From Gammaproteobacteria bacterium (GTDB lineage: Bacteria > Pseudomonadota > Gammaproteobacteria > Pseudomonadales > Halieaceae): a stretch of DNA of 64,000 nt. This document shows, one piece after another, positions 34,712-43,158 of this stretch (the stretch's first letter is position 1; each line of letters starts with the position of its first letter). Location of the stretch: positions 79,676 through 143,675 of the forward strand of contig JAUHYL010000002.1 in assembly GCA_030426545.1 (NCBI GenBank), read 5' to 3'. The notes under the pieces are model-generated. The model saw only the letters and a list, made by a program, of their open reading frames with translations. It did not search any database and had not been told where the DNA came from. Made by a program: the position numbers and the translations under genes.

Positions 34712-36310
34712 ATGACACTGCGTACCTCTCTCATGGCGGGTGTGATAGCCCTCTTGGGCTGCTTTGCCGTCGTTGTACAGGCGAAGACAGACAAACCCAA
34801 TATCCTGGTTATATGGGGTGACGATATCGGCTGGTCCAATCTCAGCGCCTATCACCGAGGCATGCTGGGTGGCAGCACGCCCAATATTGACCGTATCGCC
34901 AGACAGGGTGCGCTCTTTACCGACTATTATGGGGAGCAGAGCTGTACTGCCGGCCGATCGGCCTTTATTACAGGGCAGCACCCGCTGCGCACCGGCCTGC
35001 TCAAGGTCGGCCTGCCGGGCGCGGACATCGGTTTGCGCGCGGAAGACCCAACGATTGCCGAGTTGCTGAAGCCCCACGGTTACGTCAGCGGCCAGTTCGG
35101 CAAGAATCACCTTGGCGACAAGGATGAATTTCTGCCCACCAATCACGGGTTTGATGAGTTCCTGGGTAACCTTTACCACCTCAACGCCGAGGAAGAACCC
35201 GAGACCTATTTCTATCCAAAAGATCCTGAGTTTCGGAAGCGCTTTGCGCCGCGCGGGGTCATTCACTCCTTCGCTGATGGCAAGATCCAGGACACCGGGC
35301 CGCTGACACGCAAGCGGATGGAAACCATTGACCAGGAGTTTACCAACGCTGCCCTGAAGTTCATGGACAAGGCACACCTCGACAAAAAGCCGTTCTTCGT
35401 TTGGTTCAATGCCACGCGCATGCATGTCTGGACGCGCCTCGCACCCGAGTGGGAGGGTAAGAGCGGTTACGGCCTGTATGCCGACGGACTGATGGAGCAT
35501 GACCACCATGTCGGGCAGTTATTGGACAAGCTTGAGGAACTGGGCGTGGAAGACAATACCATCGTTGTCTACTCCACCGACAACGGTTCTCAAACCAACA
35601 CTTATCCAGACGGCGGCGCGGAGCCTTTTCGCGGCGAGAAGGGCTCCACCTGGGAAGGCGGCTTTCGCGTTCCGGCTATGATTCGTTGGCCAGGCGTGGT
35701 TGCACCCGGCACCGTGATTAACGACATATTCAGCCACCAGGACTGGCTGCCCACTCTGCTTGCGGCAGCGGGCGAGCCGAACATCAACGAAAAACTGAGG
35801 AAGGGCCACCGTGTCGGTGACAAAACGTACACTGTCTATATTGACGGCTACGACCAGACACAACTGCTGTCAGGGAAAGGTAAAGGGCGACGCTCCACGA
35901 TTTACTATTTTGACGACAATGCCAATTTTAACGCCATACGCTGGAACGACTGGAAAATTCACTTCGCCGTGAACTGGGAAGGCTGGAGCGGTCCCCGCGA
36001 AGCGTTTAATTTTCCTCGGGTTATTCACCTGCGCTCTGATCCCTACGAGGAATCACTGGAGTCTGGCCTTTATGCGCGCTTCTTCGGCGATCAAATCTGG
36101 CTGTTTGTCCCCATGCAGCAGGAAGTCGGCAAATGGCTGATGACGTTTGCCAAATTCCCGCCGCGCCAGGCTGTGGCGAGCTTTACGATCGACAGGATGC
36201 TTGGCCAAATGCAGCAGATGCTGCAAGCGAAGCCACCTGGTGGCATGGGCGGCAAGGCACCAGCAGGTGCTGCCAAGGGCAAGCAAAAGCCTGCCAAGAA
36301 AAAACAGTAG
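34712..36310 (+). CDS. type I arylsulfatase
   Basis: 532 aa with a signal peptide (MTLRTSLMAGVIALLGCFAVVVQA). Sulfatase fold: KPNILVIWGDDIGWSNLSAYH supplies the metal Asp pair, and the formylglycine site is SCTAGRSAFITGQHPLRTGLL (Cys-Thr-Ala-Gly-Arg, matching C-x-A-x-R). VSGQFGKNHLGD, VVYSTDNGSQTNTYPDGGAEPFRGEKGSTWEGGFRVPAMIRWPG and an ADHDHHVGQLLDKL-like segment complete the active site. The C-terminal about 35 residues are Gly/Ala/Lys-rich and end KPAKKKQ. It hydrolyses a sulfate ester in the periplasm. The formylglycine-generating enzyme is not in the window. AAAGGAG precedes the ATG. Confidence 0.9.
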   Translation: MTLRTSLMAGVIALLGCFAVVVQAKTDKPNILVIWGDDIGWSNLSAYHRGMLGGSTPNIDRIARQGALFTDYYGEQSCTAGRSAFITGQHPLRTGLLKVGLPGADIGLRAEDPTIAELLKPHGYVSGQFGKNHLGDKDEFLPTNHGFDEFLGNLYHLNAEEEPETYFYPKDPEFRKRFAPRGVIHSFADGKIQDTGPLTRKRMETIDQEFTNAALKFMDKAHLDKKPFFVWFNATRMHVWTRLAPEWEGKSGYGLYADGLMEHDHHVGQLLDKLEELGVEDNTIVVYSTDNGSQTNTYPDGGAEPFRGEKGSTWEGGFRVPAMIRWPGVVAPGTVINDIFSHQDWLPTLLAAAGEPNINEKLRKGHRVGDKTYTVYIDGYDQTQLLSGKGKGRRSTIYYFDDNANFNAIRWNDWKIHFAVNWEGWSGPREAFNFPRVIHLRSDPYEESLESGLYARFFGDQIWLFVPMQQEVGKWLMTFAKFPPRQAVASFTIDRMLGQMQQMLQAKPPGGMGGKAPAGAAKGKQKPAKKKQ

Positions 36311-36383
36311 TAGCGTGTATCACCGGAGTTCAGCTCCGCCACGCGCTGTTATAGCAGAACCAAATCGCTGGCGAACGCGACTT

Positions 36384-37067
36384 TCAGCCCAGGTAGTCGC
36401 GTATCGCCACGTAGTCTCTTAGCACTTTTTCCGGGTCAAAAGCGTGTTCCGTGGGGCCGGTTCTGTCGGGCTCCAGTATCGCCTGCAATTCCCCTTCCGG
36501 ATTGACGAGAAACAGCGTAACGCCGTGGCTGACTTCGTACTCATTGGCATCGGGGTCGGCTGCGGGATCAAGGTTAGGCAAGAGCTGTGCGGCGATGCCC
36601 AGACTGCTTTCGAAAGGCAGGTGGGGATTGTCAGGATCATCTGCATGGGTCAGGCCAATGAAATCCGGGTGAAAGTAGGGAACATATGCCGCCATCTGCT
36701 CAACGGTATCGCGGCGATGATCCACGGTATAGAACAGTACGCGCAGGTCATCTTCCAGGCCCTGTTCGGAGTCTCGCAGTGCCTCGGTAACCGATGCCAG
36801 TTGCACCAGTGTGGTTGGACAGACATCCGGACAATTGGTGAAGCCGTAGGAAACCAGGTGCCATCGGCCCTTTAGATGAGCGTTGCTGAATTCCCGGTTA
36901 TGGTGATCCAGGAGGGTGAAATCCTCCAGGACGCGCGCGTTGGAGAGCAGTACGCCCTGAATCAGCGGGGGTGCAGCCGGCCGATTGATGACGACAAGCT
37001 GCGCCGTGACGACTGCGATCGCAATGGCGACGGCAAAGCCCGTCAGCATTCGTGCCTGGGGTGACAT
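36384..37067 (-). CDS. SCO1/SenC copper chaperone
   Basis: 227 aa, with one N-terminal TM anchor and a thioredoxin-like fold. The copper motif is FTNCPDVCPTT (Cys-x3-Cys) with its partner His in EVSHGVTLFLVNPEG. It delivers copper to the CuA site of subunit II. It is the last gene of the oxidase operon, 17 nt after the subunit IV gene, which supports a role in assembly of this oxidase. Confidence 0.92.
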   Translation of the reverse strand: MSPQARMLTGFAVAIAIAVVTAQLVVINRPAAPPLIQGVLLSNARVLEDFTLLDHHNREFSNAHLKGRWHLVSYGFTNCPDVCPTTLVQLASVTEALRDSEQGLEDDLRVLFYTVDHRRDTVEQMAAYVPYFHPDFIGLTHADDPDNPHLPFESSLGIAAQLLPNLDPAADPDANEYEVSHGVTLFLVNPEGELQAILEPDRTGPTEHAFDPEKVLRDYVAIRDYLG

Positions 37068-37084
37068 CTACCGCAGCTCCCGGT

Positions 37085-37396
37085 TCAGCGGTCAAAAAAC
37101 TCCATGCGGGTAGAGAAGGTGTAATCGCCCTCTGCCGCCATCAAGGCGATAAGTACTAAAATAGCGACGGGTGGTGCAAACAGCAGCCACTTCAGCGCCA
37201 GCCGCTCCCACTGCACATGCATGAATATTGCGATGATGTAGCCTGCTTTCAAAAACATGAAGAGAAGAATAAGACTCCAGCGCAGGTAACCCTGTAACTG
37301 GAAGTAGTCCACCATGTAGGAGAACGTGCTCAGTACGAAAAGCAGCAGCCATATCTTCAGGTAAATCCCAATGGGATGTTCGGCAGAATCACTCAT
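37085..37396 (-). CDS. cytochrome c oxidase subunit IV family protein
   Basis: 103 aa, three TM segments (WLLLFVLSTFSYMVDYF, YLRWSLILLFMFLKAGYIIAIFMHV, LLFAPPVAILVLIALMA). The ALKW-LLF and KAGYIIAIFMHV motifs are those of the short prokaryotic subunit IV found with caa3 and quinol oxidases. It lies between the second subunit III gene and SCO1, with gaps of 12 and 17 nt. Confidence 0.88.
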   Translation of the reverse strand: MSDSAEHPIGIYLKIWLLLFVLSTFSYMVDYFQLQGYLRWSLILLFMFLKAGYIIAIFMHVQWERLALKWLLFAPPVAILVLIALMAAEGDYTFSTRMEFFDR

Positions 37397-37408
37397 GAGC
37401 CCGGCACC

Positions 37409-38092
37409 TCACCATAAATAGAAAAATGCGAAAATAAACACCCAGACAAGATCCACGAAGTGCCAGTAAAGGCCGGCAATTTCCACGATCTCCAGGCCCT
37501 TGCCATCGTAATATCCTGTGCTCACGCGGCGCGCCACCCAGAGCAGATAGATCACACCGCCGGTAACATGCAGCCCGTGAAATCCTGTAATCATAAAAAA
37601 GGAAGAGCCAAACTGTGCCGCACCCAGGGGATTACCCCAGGGGCGTATACCTTCTTCGGTAATGAGCTTGGTCCACTCGAAAGCCTGCATGCCGACAAAG
37701 GAGGCACCGAATAGAGCGGTGAGAACGATAAAAGTCACGGCCTTCTTTTTATCACCGCGATAGGCGCAATTCACCGCCATTGCCATGGTGCCGGAGCTGG
37801 TGATCAGGATGAACGTCATGATCGCGATCAGCAGTAGCGGCAGGTGGACGCCCGCGATTTCCAGAGCAAACACCTCGCTGGCATTGGGCCAGGCATCTGT
37901 CGCTGAAATTCTCACTGTCATATAGCTGGTGAGAAAAACGCTGAAAATAAAGGTATCAGAGAGCAGGAATATCCACATCATCAACTTGCCCCAGGGCATG
38001 TCGAAAGCCTGCTTGTCTGCGGCCCAGTCGGACACAACGCCCGCAACGCCGGGCTCGGTATAGGTGGCGTTTTTGTCGGTTTCTATGCTCAT
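37409..38092 (-). CDS. haem-copper oxidase subunit III (second copy)
   Basis: 227 aa, about six TM segments. The typical start MWIFLLSDTFIFSVFLTSYMTVRIS, the FVGMQAFEWTKLITEEGI segment and the C-terminal SFFMITGFHGLHVTGGVIYLLWVARR with GLYWHFVDLVWVFIFAFFYLW define subunit III. The sequence is of the CoxIII/NorE-like form. It differs clearly from the other subunit III gene immediately upstream, so the pair is not a recent duplication. Confidence 0.9.
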   Translation of the reverse strand: MSIETDKNATYTEPGVAGVVSDWAADKQAFDMPWGKLMMWIFLLSDTFIFSVFLTSYMTVRISATDAWPNASEVFALEIAGVHLPLLLIAIMTFILITSSGTMAMAVNCAYRGDKKKAVTFIVLTALFGASFVGMQAFEWTKLITEEGIRPWGNPLGAAQFGSSFFMITGFHGLHVTGGVIYLLWVARRVSTGYYDGKGLEIVEIAGLYWHFVDLVWVFIFAFFYLW

Positions 38093-38102
38093 AGGCTAGA
38101 TC

Positions 38103-38786
38103 TCAGAATCCACACATGGCGGCCAGTGTATTGATGGTTTCCGGTGAACTGCTCAGCAGTGCAAACAAGACCAGCCACACGCCGAGCAGGAAGTGCCAGT
38201 AGGTGGTGCACAACTGCAGGGGCGAAGCGAGGCTTTCCGGCTCGCTGTCGTACCAGACACGGAATACCACGTTCGACAGCACAATAAGCCCGCCCATCAT
38301 GTGCAGTCCGTGAACGGCAGTCAGCAAATAGAAATAGCTGTTGGCGGGGTTGCTGTTGATGTAGAAGCCCATGGATTGCAAGTGCAACCAGAGATCGAAC
38401 TGGGCCAGGAGAAACAGTACGGTGAATAACACCGCAGCACTTATGCCGATAATGCTGCCGTTGATTTTGCCGTTGCGCGCACTCACCAGGCCAAAATGCA
38501 TGCCAAGACTGGCGCAGGCGAGCAATGCCGTATTGAACCATAGCCTTGTGGTGTCGTTGAACGGTTGCCAGGGTGCGCCCGCCAGCGCCTCAAAATCCGG
38601 GTACTGCGATCTTGATAGAAAAGTGATAATGAAAAGGAAAAAGATCACACCGACAACGGCAAGGATGAAGCGCAACGCAATGCGAGCGGCGCCCGCGGTG
38701 TCGGGGCCTGCATAGGCTGGCGCACCACCCGCGATCGCGGGTTGCTGCAACCAGGGCTTTTCGCGCAGTGATCTGAACAATTTCAT
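38103..38786 (-). CDS. haem-copper oxidase subunit III (first copy)
   Basis: 227 aa. After a polar N-terminus with MKLFRSLREKPWLQQPAIAGGAPAYAGPDTAGAARIALRF it has about five TM segments. The C-terminal SYFYLLTAVHGLHMMGGLIVLSNVVFRVW and LQLCTTYWHFLLGVWLVLFALL match the conserved HGLH and YWHF/L sites of subunit III. The first TM helices are more divergent than in the other copy. It starts 10 nt downstream of subunit I. Confidence 0.85.
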   Translation of the reverse strand: MKLFRSLREKPWLQQPAIAGGAPAYAGPDTAGAARIALRFILAVVGVIFFLFIITFLSRSQYPDFEALAGAPWQPFNDTTRLWFNTALLACASLGMHFGLVSARNGKINGSIIGISAAVLFTVLFLLAQFDLWLHLQSMGFYINSNPANSYFYLLTAVHGLHMMGGLIVLSNVVFRVWYDSEPESLASPLQLCTTYWHFLLGVWLVLFALLSSSPETINTLAAMCGF

Positions 38787-38796
38787 AGTGCGCCCC

Positions 38797-40542
38797 TCAA
38801 TGCCCTTCGGTCTGTTCGTCTTCCGTCACCGGGTGATTCTGCGGAATGAAATCCTCAGCGGCGCCCGGAACGCTGTAGTCGTAAGCCCAGCGGTGAACCT
38901 GCGGTAGTTCCTTGCCCCAGTTGCCGTGGTGAGGTGGAACGTCTGCGGTTTGCCATTCCAGGCTCGCGGCGCCCCATGGGTTCCGTGGACTTTTCTCGCC
39001 GCTGCGCAGCGTCTTGAAGATGTTGTACAGGAAGATCAGCTGGCTCAAGCCGACTAGCAGCGCTGCTACCGTAATACCGGCATTCAGGGACTGGGCGGAC
39101 TCGGGAATAAAATCGGTAGTGCCCATGGCGAAATAGCGCCGCGGTACACCGAGGAAACCCAGATAGTGCATCGGCAAGTAGATGGCGTAAGTGCCAAGGA
39201 AAGTGCACCAGAAATGCCACTTGCCCAGACGCTCGTCGAACATCTTGCCTGTCATCAACGGGAACCAGTGATAGATGGCGGCAAACAGCACCATGATCGG
39301 CGATACGCCCATCACCATGTGAAAGTGCGCCACAACAAAGTAGGTATCGGACAGGGGCAAGTCGATCGTCACATTACCCAGAAACAGCCCGGTCAGGCCA
39401 CCGTGGGTGAAAGTGAAAATGAAGCCGATCGCAAACAGCATGGGCACGGTCAGGTGAATGTTGCCCCGCCAAAGGGTCAACACCCAGTTGTACACCTTGA
39501 TTGCCGTTGGTACTGCAATGATCAGTGTAGTTGTTGCGAAGAAAAATCCGAACGCGGGGTGCATACCGCTGACGTACATATGGTGCGCCCACACCACGAA
39601 GCTGAGCGCGCCGATAATGACGATGGCCCAGACCATCATCCGGTAGCCGAAAATATTTTTGCGTGCGTGTACTGACAATACGTCGGAGACCATGCCGAAG
39701 GCGGGCAGGGCAACGATATACACTTCGGGGTGACCGAAAAACCAGAACAGGTGCTGAAACAGAATGGGGCTGCCGCCCTCGTAACTGAGATTTTCCCCGA
39801 GTGAAACCACAGCGGGCATGAAAAAGCTGGTATGCAGGGTTTTGTCCAGCAGCATCATGATGGCGCTCACCAGGAGCGCGGGAAACGCGAGAATGCCGAG
39901 TATTGTCGCCACGAAAATGCCCCAGACGGAGAGCGGCATTCTCATGAGTGTCATACCGTGTGTTCTCGCCTGAAGCACAGTAGTCACGTAGTTCAGCCCG
40001 CCCATGGTGAAGGCGACGATGAACACGGCCAGTGATACCAGCATCAGGATGATGCCCCAGTCATAACCTGGCGTGCCATCCAGAATGGCCTGTGGCGGGT
40101 ACAGCGTCCAGCCGGCTCCCGTTGGCCCTCCCGGAACAAAGAAGCTTGCCAACAGAATGATGACGGACAGCAGGTACACCCAGTAGCTGAGCATATTCAT
40201 GAAGGGGAACACCATATCCCTGGCGCCGCACATTAACGGAATCAGGTAGTTGCCAAAGCCGCCCAGCAACAGCGCGGTGAGCAGGTAAATCACCATGATC
40301 ATGCCGTGCATGGTGACGAACTGCAGGTATGAATTGGGATCGATAAAATCAAACGTATCCGGAAATCCCAATTGCAATCGCATGAGCCCCGACAGCACCA
40401 GCGCAATAAGGCCAACAAAAATGGCTGTGCTGCCATACTGTATGGCGATGACCTTGTGGTCCTGACTCCATACGTACTTTGTGATGAACGTTTGCGGGTC
40501 GTGCAGTTCGTCCGGTCTGTCAGCAAGTGCTACGTGTTGCAT
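38797..40542 (-). CDS. ctaD: cytochrome c oxidase subunit I
   Basis: 581 aa, twelve or more TM segments. It holds the low-spin haem and the haem-CuB centre. QFVTMHGMIMVIYLLTALLLGGFGNYLIPL contains a haem-a His, FWFFGHPEVYIVALPAFGMVSDVLS has the CuB His and the cross-linked Tyr, and VVWAHHMYVSGMHP gives the two further CuB His. LPLSDTYFVVAHFHMVMGVSP contains the haem ligands. The HPEVY motif places it in the A family of proton-pumping oxidases. GAGGAACAC precedes the ATG, 42 nt after subunit II. Confidence 0.95.
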   Translation of the reverse strand: MQHVALADRPDELHDPQTFITKYVWSQDHKVIAIQYGSTAIFVGLIALVLSGLMRLQLGFPDTFDFIDPNSYLQFVTMHGMIMVIYLLTALLLGGFGNYLIPLMCGARDMVFPFMNMLSYWVYLLSVIILLASFFVPGGPTGAGWTLYPPQAILDGTPGYDWGIILMLVSLAVFIVAFTMGGLNYVTTVLQARTHGMTLMRMPLSVWGIFVATILGILAFPALLVSAIMMLLDKTLHTSFFMPAVVSLGENLSYEGGSPILFQHLFWFFGHPEVYIVALPAFGMVSDVLSVHARKNIFGYRMMVWAIVIIGALSFVVWAHHMYVSGMHPAFGFFFATTTLIIAVPTAIKVYNWVLTLWRGNIHLTVPMLFAIGFIFTFTHGGLTGLFLGNVTIDLPLSDTYFVVAHFHMVMGVSPIMVLFAAIYHWFPLMTGKMFDERLGKWHFWCTFLGTYAIYLPMHYLGFLGVPRRYFAMGTTDFIPESAQSLNAGITVAALLVGLSQLIFLYNIFKTLRSGEKSPRNPWGAASLEWQTADVPPHHGNWGKELPQVHRWAYDYSVPGAAEDFIPQNHPVTEDEQTEGH

Positions 40543-40584
40543 GCCGAGTGTTCCTCATTCATTGCTATATAGCTCACCCGCCCC

Positions 40585-41937
40585 TTACAGGGTATTCAGG
40601 TAGGCCAGCAAGTCGTTGATGGCTTGTTCGTCTTTTAGCGAGCGGGCCATCAATACCATCTGGTGGCCGTAGGTATCTTCCTTGTGCGCGCCGCGAATAC
40701 CGTGGCGGAAATTGTGTAGCTGGCGTTTCATATACCAGTCATCCTGCCCTGCCAGTCGCGGTGCCTGCAGGGCGGAATTTCCCTCGCCATTCGCACCGTG
40801 ACAAGCGCCGCAGCTCACGTAGCGACCCGCTCCCCTGGCTGGGTCACCGTTGAGTGTGTTGGTTGCGGGGCGTGCATGCAGTGTTTCAATGTAGGCAGTG
40901 ACATCGCGAATGGCGGTATCGTTGGCCAGCACGTTGGCCATCGGGGCCATCTGCATGCCGTATTCATCGTCTTCGTGTGCGCCGCGAATGCCCTGCTTGT
41001 AATGTTTGAGTTGGCGCGCGATATACCAGCCGGGCAGGCCGGCCAGGCGTGGCGCGTTCATGGCCGGGTTGCCCTCACCCTGTTGGCCGTGACAGGCCGC
41101 ACAGGTGAGATAAGTGGTTTTGCCAACGTCGGCGTTGCCCGCCGGAATGGCCTGCATATCGGCCCAGGTACTTTGTTGCGCCATCCATGCGTCGTAGTCT
41201 GCCTGTTCCTCAACGACCACATAACCGCGCATGGCGTAGTGCGCGATACCGCAGAGTTCCATGCACAGCACGTCGAACTTGCCCGTCCGGGTCGGCGTCA
41301 ACCACGCGTAGGTCACCATCCCCGGTACCAGGTCCATTTTTACGCGGAACTGTGGAACGGTGAAATTGTGCAGCACATCCTTGGAGCGCAGCAGTAGCTT
41401 CACTGGCCGATCCAGCGGCAGATGCAGTTCGTTACTATTGACAAGCACATCGTCCTGGCCGGCTGGATCGTTCTTGCTCATGCCGAACGGGTTGTCCTGG
41501 CTGATAAGCCTGGCGTCTACCTCACCCAATACCCCGTCTGCACCGGGAAGTCGGTACTGCCACTGCCACTGCATGCCCAGCACTTCCACTTCGGTGGCAT
41601 CATCGGGAACATTGACGAAGTCTGCCCAGACGATAAGACCGGGCGCCAGCATTGCGGCAACACCCACGGCGGTGCCAACGGTCAGCCAGGTCTCGAGTTT
41701 CTTGTTTTCAGGTTCGTAGTCGGCTCGCCTGTCGGGACTATGGCGAAAGCGGTACACGCAGTAGGCGAGAAAAGCATTTACGGCGACAAAAACAAAGCCG
41801 GTAATCCACAGGGTGATATCTACGGTGGTATCGATCATTCCCCAGTTCGATGCAATTGGGGTGAACCACCACGGGCTCCAAAAGTGGAAGGCCAGAGTTC
41901 CTACGATCAGCAGAATCAGCGCGATCACTAGCTTCAT
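40585..41937 (-). CDS. ctaC: cytochrome c oxidase subunit II fused to two cytochrome c domains
   Basis: 450 aa. Two TM helices (about 3-20 and 40-62, with a third hydrophobic stretch near 85-105) precede the CuA domain. CuA ligands are His190 in DVLHNF, then C225-x3-C229-x3-H233-x2-M236 in CMELCGIAHYAM. Two tandem c-type haem domains follow, with sites at C279-A-A-C-H283 and C376-G-A-C-H380, each followed by GEGN and PRLAG and a similar W-YIARQLKHY or W-YMKRQLHNF helix. It receives electrons from a soluble donor or complex III. First gene of the six-gene operon. Confidence 0.95.
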   Translation of the reverse strand: MKLVIALILLIVGTLAFHFWSPWWFTPIASNWGMIDTTVDITLWITGFVFVAVNAFLAYCVYRFRHSPDRRADYEPENKKLETWLTVGTAVGVAAMLAPGLIVWADFVNVPDDATEVEVLGMQWQWQYRLPGADGVLGEVDARLISQDNPFGMSKNDPAGQDDVLVNSNELHLPLDRPVKLLLRSKDVLHNFTVPQFRVKMDLVPGMVTYAWLTPTRTGKFDVLCMELCGIAHYAMRGYVVVEEQADYDAWMAQQSTWADMQAIPAGNADVGKTTYLTCAACHGQQGEGNPAMNAPRLAGLPGWYIARQLKHYKQGIRGAHEDDEYGMQMAPMANVLANDTAIRDVTAYIETLHARPATNTLNGDPARGAGRYVSCGACHGANGEGNSALQAPRLAGQDDWYMKRQLHNFRHGIRGAHKEDTYGHQMVLMARSLKDEQAINDLLAYLNTL

Positions 41938-42112
41938 AACTGCCTGTCCCTTTATTTTTTTGTTGGACGAGTAAACCTTGCGGGCTAAACCTTCCCTGCG
42001 ATTACTCCCTGGAACCCCTGGCGTTGATGTGCTGCTTTACTTTTATGCGATATAGCGCTTCTTTGTTTACTCCGAAACAACTGCCGATGGCATCATGAAA
42101 ACCACGCCGTAT

Positions 42113-42673
42113 TCAGCGTGCGTTAACGCGCCACATGGAACGGGGAAACAGGTTCTGGGCCTTCACCACAAGGCTGGGCGTTGAACTGCCTTCACCGGCG
42201 TTCTGCAATTTGGGGTGCTCAGAGGTGACCTGCTGCAGAATGGACTCCTGATCCTGCTCGACATCCACAAACAGGATGTGTTTTCCGGCGTCCAGATCAG
42301 CCTGAAAGCGACGGAAGTCGACGTGCGGATTCTGGATGCCTATAAGGCCGCCTTCCCAGGTGCAGAAGCCCAGAACAATGACCGCGAGGAATATGGCCGG
42401 GACCCAGGTGTACGTTTCCGTGAGGCCGGAATAGTAAGCGATAGCCAGAATAAGCCCGGCGGCTATAACACCGATAACCGCGCCGAGTTCTGTGCCATGC
42501 ACAACGTCTTTTTTGAGCACCGCCTCGACTTTATGCAGGTGATGTTCCTCCAGCCCGGCATCATCTTCACTGAGAACATGTATCTGTGGCGTGGTAACAC
42601 CGGCGCTTTCGAGCTGTCGCTCAATGGCTTCCAGATCATCAAGGTCGTCACTGATGTAGTAGTGGCGTTTCAT
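42113..42673 (-). CDS. two-TM membrane protein, unknown function
   Basis: 186 aa. The N-terminal domain reads MKRHYYISDDLDDLEAIERQLESAGVTTPQIHVLSEDDAGLEEHHLHKVEAVLKKDVVHGTELGAVIG; it contains a short regulatory-looking beta-alpha-beta fold. Two TM helices (about 64-82 and 91-112) and a cytoplasmic domain (IGIQNPHVDFRRFQADLDAGKHILFVDVEQDQESILQQVTSEHP) follow. Similar proteins occur in pseudomonads and other gammaproteobacteria under vague names such as DUF1269-like or NAD/FAD-utilising. No function is assigned. GGGAG lies 7 nt before the ATG. It stands between the oxidase operon and a quinone oxidoreductase. Confidence 0.75.
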   Translation of the reverse strand: MKRHYYISDDLDDLEAIERQLESAGVTTPQIHVLSEDDAGLEEHHLHKVEAVLKKDVVHGTELGAVIGVIAAGLILAIAYYSGLTETYTWVPAIFLAVIVLGFCTWEGGLIGIQNPHVDFRRFQADLDAGKHILFVDVEQDQESILQQVTSEHPKLQNAGEGSSTPSLVVKAQNLFPRSMWRVNAR

Positions 42674-43158
42674 ATCGCGTCTCCCTATTGGTTCACCTGA
42701 CCGGATAGTGAGAGCATCGCGACAGCGTGAAGTTGCAGTGCAGGTTCACAGGCCGACGCGAATTTGGAACCACCGGTAACGCTGTACTGACATTTTTTTC
42801 AGCGTCGGTGGTGGTTCTGCCCCAACGTTCAATCGAGTATAGCACCGGGTTGTTGCGATTCTAGCGGCGACGCAAATACACCATGGAAACCGGTGTTTTT
42901 AAGGCCGAATAGAGATATGGCGGATGTGTTAATAGAGCCAAAAGACATTAAAACAGGCAATAAACGCGCTTTTTTTAGTAACCGGGGGCTGTTAAAAGCG
43001 TGAACGCGCGGGTTTTAAGACTATTTCGCTCCTAAGAACTTGCTGTATAACCCGAAAAGCTATTAAAAGCGGAACGAATATGCAATCACTTGCAAAGGCA
43101 TCCGACGCCGCGCCGGCAGTCCTGTCCTGCGGGTTCCGAATTCAGCCACCCGTGGCGC
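42674..43158. other. 485-nt intergenic region, A/T-rich in its right part
   Basis: No credible gene is present. The left part has an imperfect stem (GAACCACC at 42763 region pairing with GGTGGTTC near 42814, with inner ACGCTG/CAGCGT pairs). The right part (about 42850-43080) is much richer in A/T than its surroundings. It contains an imperfect direct repeat of about 17 bases, GCTGTTAAAAGCG at 42988 and GCTATTAAAAGCG at 43059, each followed by GAACG. The promoter of the minus-strand gene at 42673 must lie at its left end. Confidence 0.5.

Noticed and set aside
34661..35509. Open frame of 282 codons on the minus strand opposite the arylsulfatase
   Set aside because: Runs through the sulfatase active-site coding region and shows no family features.
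42876..42901. Weak hairpin ACACC/GGTGT followed by TTTTT, terminator-like on the plus strand
   Set aside because: The stem has only five pairs and no plus-strand gene lies upstream to be terminated.
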